Shown piece by piece: positions 1-6,683 of a stretch of DNA of 7,091 nucleotides (the stretch's first letter is position 1; each line of letters opens with the position of its first letter). The notes beneath the pieces are model-generated. The model searched no databases, had not been told where the DNA came from, and worked only from the letters and a program-made list of their open reading frames with translations. Position numbers and translations under genes: made by a program. Source of the stretch: Lachnospiraceae bacterium (GTDB lineage Bacteria; Bacillota; Clostridia; Lachnospirales; Lachnospiraceae); contig CAAFWV010000096.1 of the NCBI GenBank assembly GCA_900766815.1, positions 1-7,091 on the forward strand, given 5' to 3'.

Positions 1-554
1 ATAGCCTCAGGAAGTGGATTGGGGATAATAACACAGTTGCGGGCGGTTTTGCCGCTGAAGCAGGATATGGCATCCCTTGTCTGAAGCACGATCCGTGCAG
101 CTCGAGCGTAGAGCAGGTCGCGCAACAGCTTCTCGATTGGCTTAATCGGGCGGTGATTCAGGCGGTTAGGGTCGTTGCGCTCGGAGATGATGATGGGAAC
201 GCGAAGCCCCAGGGTCGCCATAAGTGTGAACATGCTCGCAACCGTACCCATAGCAATAACACGAGTGTCACCATTTGCCTCAATGCAAGAGTCCGCCGTG
301 ATATGCCGATACGCTTCCTTCACGATCCGCCTTATCTCTCTTAAGCGCTTAATCCTACCTGACATGCTGCCGCCAACCGTGTCGGTGATACCCAGGGTTT
401 GGACGCGCTCATCCAGGCTGTATTCAATTGTCGGATCCGCAATCATGAGGATGGTGACGTTATGTCCGCGGTTAACCAGGCGGTTGGCCAGAATCGATAT
501 GACGCGCTCTGTTCCGCCACCCCTCATGGATATGGTTGTGAAGATTATGTTCAT
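1..554 (-). CDS. GT4-family glycosyltransferase, N-terminal 184 residues (runs off the window)
   Basis: The open frame starts with ATG at 554 and stays open to the window edge, so only the N-terminal Rossmann domain and the linker are seen. Family marks are a first beta strand (NIIFTTIS, residues 2-9), a glycine loop G12-G13-G14-T-E-R17 typical of the acceptor-side loop of GT4 enzymes, an S124-E-R-N-D-P129 segment, and I176-I-P-N-P-L-P182 leading into the second domain. The donor-binding domain with its E-x7-E motif lies beyond the window. Such enzymes transfer a sugar from a nucleotide donor to a lipid-linked or polysaccharide acceptor on the cytoplasmic membrane face; the sugar cannot be told here. 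AAGGGG lies 9 bases before the ATG. Hand counting of bases 1-240 gives 135/240 G+C (56%), clearly above the upstream darTG pair. The family call is firm; the substrate is unknown. Confidence 0.9.
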   Translation of the reverse strand, partial: MNIIFTTISMRGGGTERVISILANRLVNRGHNVTILMIADPTIEYSLDERVQTLGITDTVGGSMSGRIKRLREIRRIVKEAYRHITADSCIEANGDTRVIAMGTVASMFTLMATLGLRVPIIISERNDPNRLNHRPIKPIEKLLRDLLYARAARIVLQTRDAISCFSGKTARNCVIIPNPLPEA

Positions 555-631
555 GCGCGTAAACCCCTTCAAAACATTGATTATTGAGAGATTTCATTTG
601 AGACTATAAATTTCCTTGACATAGTATACGC

Positions 632-640
632 ATTATATCA
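632..640 (-). promoter_or_regulatory. Extended -10 promoter for the 554-1 glycosyltransferase
   Basis: Read on the minus strand this is TGATATAAT: a perfect TATAAT preceded by the TGn extension. No good -35 hexamer lies 17 bases upstream, which extended -10 promoters tolerate. The expected transcript start near 625 leaves a leader of about 70 bases before the ATG at 554. It would let this glycosyltransferase be transcribed independently of darTG. This is inferred from sequence match only. Confidence 0.5.
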
Positions 641-657
641 ATGACGATACCCGTCAT
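641..657. repeat. Perfect 6-bp dyad (ATGACG-N5-CGTCAT) between darG and the downstream promoter
   Basis: An exact inverted repeat with 6-bp arms and a 5-base centre begins 7 bases after the darG stop and directly abuts the extended -10 element of the next gene. No T-run follows on either strand, so an intrinsic terminator is unlikely or weak. Its position over the spacer/-35 area of the downstream promoter fits an operator better. No regulator is identified. Confidence 0.35.
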
Positions 658-663
658 AGCTTA

Positions 664-1758
664 CTAATAAATCTCAGTGGTCTCCATTTCATTATCATGC
701 GAGATTTTCATAAGTGAAAGCATGGCGAGATTATGAATTGTATCTCTCAATTCGTAATCCTTTTCTTGTCTCCAATGCGGTTTCCAATCGAGCACATAAT
801 CATAAAGTTCTTTATCTGATGTCTGTTTATGAACTGACGCTAATTGATCATATGCATACAGTACTGTAGCTATCATCTCTGCCTGCTCTGTTCTTTTCAC
901 TCTCGCAAAAAGATCTACAGTTTTATCCACAGCTTCCCATTCTTCTTCCGTAAACTTCTCACGCTTGATAACCACATCATCTGCCACACTCAACGAAATC
1001 ATCTGTCCTAACTGTGTTTCGACAATCAGGTTGGCATTGGCCATGGCACCAATAGACTCCTTAGCCTGCGCAGAGTATGGACCATACTCGCCTTTTGTAA
1101 ATTGGAAGCCGGTATTAACACCATTACGCGTTAACACATAGCATATCTTCTGATAAATAGTCCGACCAACCTTAAGAGAATACTGTCGGTTGTTTAATTC
1201 CCTTATTACCTGAAGAATCAGATACCATTTGGGATTAACATTAGGCTTTCTGTTACCAATAATCTCTCCATTAGCCGCCTCATTCTCCAGAAAATCAGCT
1301 GTCAATTCTTTAGGATTGGTTCCAAACGGTGCGTACACTTCTGTATCAATGGGAAGATCCTTTAATTTGCTATAAATCACCGGTCCAACCACCTTCCAAC
1401 TCAAACCACCATTGCCACATCCCAAAGGTGGAACTGCTATGCTATCAATTCCGTATTTCTCGTAATTATTCACAAGCCAATCAAGCCCATCAACAACAAA
1501 TGATAATCTGGATGGTGATCGCCAATGGTCTTTGGTTGGAAAATTGACAATCTTTACCTCTCCGTTATCATATATATACGGCTGTCCGGGTTTCACTTCG
1601 CCTTTGTGGCATTTCCCCGTATATTCGTCATACATTTCCGGAAATCTCTTCTTAAACTCCAATGCGATTCCCTTACCCATAACGCCTACGCAATTAACAG
1701 TATTAACAATGGTGCCGCATTTGCTTGAGAATAAATCTCCAATCTTTACAGTAAGCAT
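664..1758 (-). CDS. darG: DarG: DNA ADP-ribosylglycohydrolase antitoxin (macrodomain plus DarT-binding domain)
   Basis: This 364-residue protein has the two-domain plan of DarG, the antitoxin that removes ADP-ribose from DNA and also binds and blocks DarT. The N-terminal macrodomain (about 1-150) has I17-V-N19-T-V-N22 followed by G25-V-M-G-K-G30, the ADP-ribose-binding loop. It also has F73-P-T-K76, where K76 matches the lysine known to be catalytic in Thermus DarG, and P110-P-L-G-C-G-N-G-G-L119, the phosphate loop. The C-terminal part (about 170-364) contains the motif G-E-Y-G-P-Y-S found in DarG toxin-neutralising domains. All key macrodomain residues are present, so both antitoxin activities look intact. 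The gene follows darT after 11 bases. AGAGGA (1771-1766) overlaps the darT stop, which points to translational coupling. It ends with tandem stops TAG-TAA. The family call is firm. Confidence 0.95.
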   Translation of the reverse strand: MLTVKIGDLFSSKCGTIVNTVNCVGVMGKGIALEFKKRFPEMYDEYTGKCHKGEVKPGQPYIYDNGEVKIVNFPTKDHWRSPSRLSFVVDGLDWLVNNYEKYGIDSIAVPPLGCGNGGLSWKVVGPVIYSKLKDLPIDTEVYAPFGTNPKELTADFLENEAANGEIIGNRKPNVNPKWYLILQVIRELNNRQYSLKVGRTIYQKICYVLTRNGVNTGFQFTKGEYGPYSAQAKESIGAMANANLIVETQLGQMISLSVADDVVIKREKFTEEEWEAVDKTVDLFARVKRTEQAEMIATVLYAYDQLASVHKQTSDKELYDYVLDWKPHWRQEKDYELRDTIHNLAMLSLMKISHDNEMETTEIY

Positions 1759-1765
1759 ACTTTCT

Positions 1766-1771
1766 TCCTCT
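1766..1771 (-). promoter_or_regulatory. Ribosome binding site of darG overlapping the darT stop codon
   Basis: AGAGGA on the minus strand shares bases with the TAG stop of darT (1772-1770) and lies 7 bases before the darG ATG. Ribosomes ending on darT are therefore placed to start on darG, tying antitoxin synthesis to toxin synthesis. Confidence 0.7.
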
Positions 1772-2378
1772 AAAAGAAAACCCTCGGTTCTATCTCAATT
1801 GGTTTATCAAAACCAACGTTCATAAGTTTATCGGCTGCAACACTATTTACCACTGCCGCACATACGACATATTCATACGGAATAGAATATGGCACCAATA
1901 CCTCAGCACACTTTATCGACTTCTTTCTCATCTGTTCAAAATAATCGTTATCAACCCAATATCGTGAATAAACCAAATCAAAGTCAATCATCTCAAGACC
2001 AATTTCCGGAGAATAAAAGCCTGCGTACGCACTTGATGCATTCCTATCTGAAATAATGGTACCCGGAATATCGAGAATGTGATAATCAAATTTTAGAATA
2101 CAAAGTTCCTCGTTCCGATCTCTTCGCGCAGACAACATAGGATTATGTGGGTCAAAGTATACATTGGCATATTGATGCAACTCTAATCCATTAGGAATTT
2201 TGATATTATTCCTACGTTCCTGAACTTCTTCCATAGCAATTGAAACATGCCTAATTTGATCTGCCCTTTCATTGGACAACAGACCTCTCAGCATTATTGA
2301 AGGCACATTCTCAATTGCCTGAATATTATAAAGACCCGTTTGATTCGTCTTCTTAACAAAATTCGTAGAACCATTCAT
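1770..2378 (-). CDS. darT: DarT: DNA ADP-ribosyltransferase toxin (DUF4433 family)
   Basis: This 202-residue protein has the length and motif order of DarT, which uses NAD+ to attach ADP-ribose to bases of single-stranded DNA and so blocks replication. Visible marks are N18-I-x2-I-E-N-V-P-S-I28 and G32-L-L (the N-terminal NAD-site region); R55-R56, probably including the conserved NAD-site arginine; L67-H-Q-Y-A-N-V-Y-F75 and N79-P-M81 (family core); N113-A-S-S (ARTT-loop region); and K156-C-A-E159-V-L-V-P163, whose E159 aligns with the catalytic glutamate. Pairing with a macrodomain DarG, not a NADAR protein, places it in the DarT2 type, known for thymidine modification; the actual target base is inferred. 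The usual Y-H-I-T-H segment reads Y17-N-I-Q-A21. The ATG has GGAG 9 bases upstream and a perfect TATAAT further up. The gene is AT-rich (18/60 G+C in 1921-1980). Confidence 0.94.
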   Translation of the reverse strand: MNGSTNFVKKTNQTGLYNIQAIENVPSIMLRGLLSNERADQIRHVSIAMEEVQERRNNIKIPNGLELHQYANVYFDPHNPMLSARRDRNEELCILKFDYHILDIPGTIISDRNASSAYAGFYSPEIGLEMIDFDLVYSRYWVDNDYFEQMRKKSIKCAEVLVPYSIPYEYVVCAAVVNSVAADKLMNVGFDKPIEIEPRVFF

Positions 2379-2410
2379 AAGTCATCACTCCAGCCTCTGT
2401 TCTTAACTTA

Positions 2411-2439
2411 ATTATATCACGCCCCATGTATTTTGTCGA
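2411..2439 (-). promoter_or_regulatory. Strong sigma-A-type promoter of darTG
   Basis: On the minus strand, -35 TCGACA (2439-2434, 5 of 6 to TTGACA), a 17-base spacer and -10 TATAAT (2416-2411, 6 of 6) with a TGn extension form a near-ideal vegetative promoter. Transcription should begin near 2404, giving a leader of about 26 bases to the darT ATG. The cassette thus carries its own promoter and does not need read-through from the polysaccharide operon upstream. Confidence 0.75.
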
Positions 2440-2450
2440 ACATTTGTTTG
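2437..2450. promoter_or_regulatory. Candidate LexA (SOS) box over the darTG -35 element
   Basis: The plus strand reads CGAAC-ATTT-GTTTG; the minus strand reads CAAAC-AAAT-GTTCG. This matches the Gram-positive SOS dyad CGAAC-N4-GTTCG at 9 of 10 fixed positions and the GAAC-N4-GTTT form I recall for clostridial LexA. It covers three bases of the -35 hexamer, where a bound repressor would block RNA polymerase. The motif is short, so a chance match is possible; the placement is what makes it credible. Confidence 0.45.
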
Positions 2451-2482
2451 CTGAACAATGTGAATTACCTTACCTCAATCCT

Positions 2483-3937
2483 CTACTCCTGCCCGTTCTC
2501 CCACTCCTCACGGTCCATGGCCACAATGCAATTCAGATCATAGTAGATGCGGGTAGACACATTACGCTCATTCTCCGGATCGTCCGTCAGGTCGTTCGGA
2601 TAGATGAAGGTGTACTTATTGTCCCACTCCGTGCGAAGCCTCGGCACCACTACCACGTCCGCACCGCGTTGCTCTTCAATCAGGGTCTCGCGCTCATCAA
2701 GCTCGCGGTTGATACGCACCAGATTCGCGGCATTCTCCACATAATTAATGCCTGTAAAAAGCGCCCACCCAACGACAAGGCTAACGAAAAACGTCTTCAC
2801 CCAACTAACTTCCCACAGGCTCACTATCAGTTTCCCACAGGCAATGAAGAGAAGCACCTGTGCGCCAAATAATGCTCTTGGCATAGGTGTGGTCGTGGCA
2901 AGAAGCACATAGATTGCTGCGATGGATGCCAGGATATAGGCTGCAGGCTCTAGTAATAAAAACCTTCTTATCTGCGATATCGGCTTTTCTTTGCCATCCT
3001 GATCATAGTTTTCTGAGTTGTCAACGTTCCTGCATACACACATATATACAATCAGGACAATGATTGCTAAGCATGGCGCCCAGAGATACTCAAGTACATA
3101 ATCATTGAGCTTAAGCAGTCTGCCCAGGTATGCCAGCAAACCGGTATTGGATTCGTCAGCAAGATTCTGCTCGAGACGGATCTTACCGCCCGGAGAGACC
3201 ACAAGACCGATCAATCCGAGTATTTCACCTATAATTCCGCAATAAGCCCATAATGGAAGCTTCTGGATATGGAGATTATGCTTTGTCCCTTTACCTATCA
3301 TGAATGCTACGGCATAGTATACCGTAAGCAGCATAATTGCGCCGGAGGTATTCTCATTACAGAATCCGGCAAGAAAACCAAGAATAAGCATCAGTAAGGC
3401 ATAAGGTAATGCTGTGCGTTCAGATACACTCTCCCGATCCAGTAAGAATCTATAAAGTGTCATGAATCCCAGACTTATCACGGTGGCCCACAGGTAATTG
3501 CACGCACCACCAATCCACAGCAATGTCTGCCCCGGGTCAATCCCCAAATTCCACAATGCAAGATATATCAGCGAAAGCATAAATGGTCTTAGCATCGGTC
3601 CGACATTTTCTATGGTCCTTTTATACATGATATTGACATATATCAGCCATCCGAGTGCCACGAACATCAGGCTGTTGACAATATTAAAGAACATCTTGGG
3701 AACATTGAGTGACAATGCCATAAGGTATTGCGGTACCAGCCTGCCGTTCCAGGTCATATAGTTAGTCCATGTCTTTGCCCAGACCTCTCCAAAGGATATC
3801 CACTCTCCGGGATGATACCACAAATCATCGGACATATATGGTGTTAATACATTATAAACAAACGCCATCATAAATGCCGCCGCAATAATAACTCCAATCA
3901 GTATTCTGTTCTTTTTGCAAGTGTCCTTAAGATTCAT
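2483..3937 (-). CDS. DUF6056-type polytopic membrane protein, possibly GT-C-like
   Basis: This 484-residue protein has about eleven hydrophobic segments (around 11-31, 83-105, 115-133, 139-166, 177-193, 197-215, 228-249, 279-303, 328-352, 355-375, 380-399) and a soluble C-terminal tail of about 85 residues. After the first segment comes Y34-M-S-D37-D38-L-W-Y41, then N64-G-R66 and W141-I-G-G-A-C-N147, and N194-E-N196 in a later loop. I recognise this as the DUF6056 pattern. An acidic pair in the first outer loop of a many-helix membrane protein is also the hallmark of GT-C glycosyltransferases, which use polyprenyl-phosphate sugars outside the membrane; that role is inferred from architecture. 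The start overlaps the end of the upstream GT4 gene by 11 bp, with GGAGAAG 9 bases before the ATG. This gene ends the operon 104 bases before darT, with no clear terminator between. Confidence 0.8.
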   Translation of the reverse strand: MNLKDTCKKNRILIGVIIAAAFMMAFVYNVLTPYMSDDLWYHPGEWISFGEVWAKTWTNYMTWNGRLVPQYLMALSLNVPKMFFNIVNSLMFVALGWLIYVNIMYKRTIENVGPMLRPFMLSLIYLALWNLGIDPGQTLLWIGGACNYLWATVISLGFMTLYRFLLDRESVSERTALPYALLMLILGFLAGFCNENTSGAIMLLTVYYAVAFMIGKGTKHNLHIQKLPLWAYCGIIGEILGLIGLVVSPGGKIRLEQNLADESNTGLLAYLGRLLKLNDYVLEYLWAPCLAIIVLIVYMCVCRNVDNSENYDQDGKEKPISQIRRFLLLEPAAYILASIAAIYVLLATTTPMPRALFGAQVLLFIACGKLIVSLWEVSWVKTFFVSLVVGWALFTGINYVENAANLVRINRELDERETLIEEQRGADVVVVPRLRTEWDNKYTFIYPNDLTDDPENERNVSTRIYYDLNCIVAMDREEWENGQE

Positions 3938-5177
3938 CCCTTAATACTTCTCCGTACAATCTCATATATCCCTCAAGCATATATTTGTTATCATACTTTA
4001 GTGCCGTTGCTCTCACACTTTCTCTGCTATATCCTCTGTTCTCTATGCTTTTTATTGCATCAAGATAATCTTCCGGCTTATGACTATGAAGAACCACTCC
4101 ATTATCATCATTAACAAGTTCAGCCACGGCCGAGGTATCGAGTACAATACAGGGGCAACCGCAGCTTAGTGCCTCAACTGTCACAAGAGAGAACGATTCC
4201 TCAAGTGAAGGATTAATGAAAATATGTGCTCTACTGTAGAGCGATACAAGCTCGTCTATATTCTCAGTACGTGTAATACCGAATACGCCCTTAGGAAGCC
4301 TGTTAATTTGTTGCTTACTTAGCCCCACGATTACCATCACATAATCGTCACTCAGTTTGTCTGACAGGGCAACAAGGTCCTTCAGCCCCTTCCTTTCGTC
4401 CCATATGCTTGCTACGGAGAGAAGGATCTTTTTATCAGACCACGCTGTTTTACCTACGCATCTACTGCTCTCAGTATATGAATCAACAGCTAACCTATTA
4501 TGATCAAAGACCGCAGTATCAATTCCATTATTAATAACCTCAACAGGATACTTCCCCATAAACGACTGTCTGACCTGAGAAGCCATCCACTCTGAAGGGA
4601 CCGTGATAGTAAGATTACTTAGTGAAGTAAATTGTTCCTTCTTTATCTCATAATTCTTCCGCGAACCATCCACTCCCAGACTCACCGGGTATCTCTTCTT
4701 ATTGGGGCAATGATTGCAGCCTGTCATCCACTTCTTGCAGTTTACTGCAATATAGTGTGGACAATGCCCGGTAATAGGCCATAGGTCATGGAAGGTCCAT
4801 ATAATCTTACCCTTATACTCATAAGCCAGATACTTCATAAGTGTCGGATAGTGGAGATAATATCCATGAATATTGTGAAGATGGATAATATCGGGATTTG
4901 CTTCCCTAATTCTTCGTACCATCTTCCCGGTATATATGACAGAAAGGACCGGCTCCAGCCCATGCCTGTCAGTCAGTGTCGTCCAGATAACATGAGTCCA
5001 GAAGGACACGGCATTGCCGTATTTTACACATGGCACATCAGTATACACATGTCTTCTGCCAACAATAGACAGAGTCTCCATCCCCGAGATGTCAGCCTCC
5101 CTCTGAATGTCATGCATTATTCTGCCTGTGCTGTTATTCACAACGGTATTAATTTCAACCAGAGATTTCGTAAGCAT
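3927..5177 (-). CDS. GT4-family glycosyltransferase
   Basis: A complete two-domain GT-B enzyme that would transfer a sugar from a nucleotide donor during surface-polysaccharide assembly in the cytoplasm. Numbered from the ATG at 5177 (416 residues): N-terminal I-N-T-V-V-N-N-S-T-G-R-I (9-20), H99-L-H101-N-I-H-G-Y-Y, T128-F-H130-D-L-W-P, a cysteine cluster C139, C147, C154, C157 usual in colanic-acid-type WcaC/WcaL-like relatives, N217-G-I-D220 at the domain junction, and the donor-binding E327-x7-E335 motif. A GTG at 5186, overlapping the DUF4956 stop as GTGA, is an alternative start. I prefer the ATG because GAGGG sits about 10 bases before it but almost touches the GTG, and because relatives begin near this point. 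It is coupled on both sides, to DUF4956 upstream and the DUF6056 gene downstream (11-bp overlap). The sugar and acceptor are unknown. Confidence 0.92.
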   Translation of the reverse strand: MLTKSLVEINTVVNNSTGRIMHDIQREADISGMETLSIVGRRHVYTDVPCVKYGNAVSFWTHVIWTTLTDRHGLEPVLSVIYTGKMVRRIREANPDIIHLHNIHGYYLHYPTLMKYLAYEYKGKIIWTFHDLWPITGHCPHYIAVNCKKWMTGCNHCPNKKRYPVSLGVDGSRKNYEIKKEQFTSLSNLTITVPSEWMASQVRQSFMGKYPVEVINNGIDTAVFDHNRLAVDSYTESSRCVGKTAWSDKKILLSVASIWDERKGLKDLVALSDKLSDDYVMVIVGLSKQQINRLPKGVFGITRTENIDELVSLYSRAHIFINPSLEESFSLVTVEALSCGCPCIVLDTSAVAELVNDDNGVVLHSHKPEDYLDAIKSIENRGYSRESVRATALKYDNKYMLEGYMRLYGEVLRDES

Positions 5178-5182
5178 ACAGG

Positions 5183-5857
5183 TCACACCCTCACTTCACC
5201 CTCATGTGACAACAGTGACAATTGTTCTATATATTCCTTACTACCAAGCTCACTTAGTAGTTCACTCTCCTTAGTGGTATTAACCTCGATGATCATGTCC
5301 ATTCCACTCTTCTTCCGGTTTCTGGAGCATACCCTGTGTCTCTTGCCAAATCTGCTAACCACATCAAGAACCTCGGACTCATCAAGCTCAGTCGTGCCGT
5401 TTATTATAAGCAGATAAGGCTTTCTCACCGCAGGCATGAACTCCAGAAGCAAAATACCTACCGTTACAGTAAGCGCCACAACAACAGCTATCTCGAACAA
5501 ACCGGCACCACAGATAATCCCGGTACCTATCGACCAGAACAGAAACAGCAGATCCATCGGATTCTTAATCGCTGTCCTGAATCTCACGATAGACAGCGCA
5601 CCAACCATACCCAGAGATATAACAATACTGGACTGCATCGCAATTATGATCCCTGCAGTAATCACAGAGATAATGGACATCGACACATGGAAGCTCCTGT
5701 CATAGAGTGCCGTTCTATTCACCATCCCATATATCCAATAAATATACAGCGCCACCAGAAAGGTCACGCCGAGAATAACCACCACCTGCGCGGTCGGCAC
5801 ATCAGTATTAGAGAATCCCTCAAGTACCGATTTCTTAATCACATCATTAAAGCTCAT
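5183..5857 (-). CDS. DUF4956 integral membrane protein
   Basis: This 224-residue protein matches DUF4956. It has a hydrophobic segment at about 23-44, a second at 57-74, and the signature S81-L-G-x-V-G-A-L-S-I-V-R92-F-R94-T-x-I-K98-x-P100-x-D102-L in a third. Further membrane helices lie to about residue 140, followed by a C-terminal alpha/beta domain (about 147-224), probably cytoplasmic. The frame is open up to 5983, but that start would overlap the VTC gene by 110 bp. The ATG at 5857 has AAGGAG 4 bases upstream and fits the usual family N-terminus. It lies 16 bp after the VTC gene. The biochemical role is not established. Pairing with a VTC protein that has no membrane helices of its own suggests it acts as that protein's membrane anchor, channel or partner, which is inference. 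Confidence 0.88.
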   Translation of the reverse strand: MSFNDVIKKSVLEGFSNTDVPTAQVVVILGVTFLVALYIYWIYGMVNRTALYDRSFHVSMSIISVITAGIIIAMQSSIVISLGMVGALSIVRFRTAIKNPMDLLFLFWSIGTGIICGAGLFEIAVVVALTVTVGILLLEFMPAVRKPYLLIINGTTELDESEVLDVVSRFGKRHRVCSRNRKKSGMDMIIEVNTTKESELLSELGSKEYIEQLSLLSHEGEVRV

Positions 5858-5873
5858 ATCTCTCCTTCTCAGG

Positions 5874-6551
5874 CTACGCAAGCACCTGATTCCTTCTCGT
5901 ATAATAATATTTCGAATATGACGTCCGTCTAAGTTCCACCTCACGCAGCACCCTGCGAATATGGTCCGGCAGAAGCTCATCATACTTCACTTCCAGAATA
6001 TGGACACCGTTTTCAAAGGCCGGCACCCCGTGAATATTATTATGGAAGAAGCGCGAGACTTCACTACTTCCCTCAATATTTCTATCAAAGGTTATTCTAA
6101 CATGTCCCACCTTCTCCACCATAGCCACACGTTCATACTGAACGATCTGGACCGGCCGCAATCTGTTAAGCTGCCACATGGCATACACTCTCTGCTTAAT
6201 TCCGGTATCTGACCATACATCATCACCGTCAATGTATCTTAGACAGTCAGCTTCACTTATTACTTCTTTTTGTTTCTTCACAAAGCCACGGTTCTTGCTC
6301 TTACACTCCAAATGTATCTCACTAAAATCCTGTTCGTATACTCTGATTCGATACTTCAGACGATTATTCGTTCCATCTTCATTCTCCGTAATATATGAAT
6401 CAAACATATCATCAAAGTATGCACTGCGAATCTGATACGGTTCTCCATCCGGATGGAATTTATCATATTCCATAAACCCTTCAAGCCTGGATTGCAGATA
6501 CCTTAGGCATGCTTCAGTCACTATATATTTATTCTCAACACGATATTCCAT
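5874..6551 (-). CDS. VTC-domain protein (polyphosphate-polymerase fold)
   Basis: A 225-residue single-domain protein of the VTC family, whose yeast member Vtc4 makes polyphosphate from ATP inside a tunnel-shaped domain. The basic and acidic tunnel residues are visible in order: R4-V-E6-N-K8, R42-S-x-Y-F-D47, R64-x-K66-x-R68-x-R70, E82-x-K84-x-K86, Y139-E-R141, R152-I-T-F-D156-R157, E187-V-K189 (E187 fits the metal-binding glutamate) and S213-K214-Y. Nothing essential seems missing, so it may be an active polymerase or triphosphate-tunnel-type enzyme; the product is inferred. There is no SPX domain and no membrane segment. GAGG lies 6 bases before the ATG. The 132-bp gap to the cotH-like gene (6552-6683) holds no convincing promoter or terminator, so read-through from that gene is likely. 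Confidence 0.88.
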   Translation of the reverse strand: MEYRVENKYIVTEACLRYLQSRLEGFMEYDKFHPDGEPYQIRSAYFDDMFDSYITENEDGTNNRLKYRIRVYEQDFSEIHLECKSKNRGFVKKQKEVISEADCLRYIDGDDVWSDTGIKQRVYAMWQLNRLRPVQIVQYERVAMVEKVGHVRITFDRNIEGSSEVSRFFHNNIHGVPAFENGVHILEVKYDELLPDHIRRVLREVELRRTSYSKYYYTRRNQVLA

Positions 6552-6683
6552 CAGCCACCTCTACAATCAGATGAGCACTCCGAATCACGCTTAGTCATCG
6601 ACTGCTATCTCAGAATCCGAATGTGAACTACGGCTCTCATTAATCCATAGTCAACTCCTACCGGATACGATACGCTAACCGAA

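Noticed and set aside
153..609. Plus-strand open frames at 153-344, 175-609 and 399-587
   Set aside because: They lie opposite the GT4 coding frame and show no ribosome site or recognisable protein motif.
616..641. Plus-strand TTGACA (616-621) followed by TATATC/TATCAA, as an antisense promoter into darG
   Set aside because: The -10-like hexamers lie only 12-14 bases away and match poorly; a 17-base spacer gives no -10.
2434..2457. Nine-base imperfect direct repeat (TGTCGAACA / TGCTGAACA, 15 bases apart) as an operator separate from the SOS-like box
   Set aside because: Only 7 of 9 bases match, and the first copy is part of the SOS-like dyad, which explains the region better.
2442..2460. 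Hairpin CATTGTT / AACAAATG as a terminator of the DUF6056 operon
   Set aside because: It is AT-rich with a bulge and no following T-run, and it overlaps the likely darTG regulatory region.
5858..5983. Longer DUF4956 reading frame starting at 5983
   Set aside because: It would overlap the VTC gene by 110 bp and add basic sequence foreign to the family; the ATG at 5857 has a clear AAGGAG.
6551..6598. A 15-codon minus-strand reading frame whose TGA overlaps the VTC start (TGATG), as a leader peptide
   Set aside because: It has only a weak ribosome site and no recognisable sequence. Such a short frame in a 132-bp gap is expected by chance, and VTC has its own good ribosome site.
6649..6654. Minus-strand TTGACT as a -35 for a VTC promoter
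   Set aside because: No acceptable -10 lies 16-18 bases downstream.
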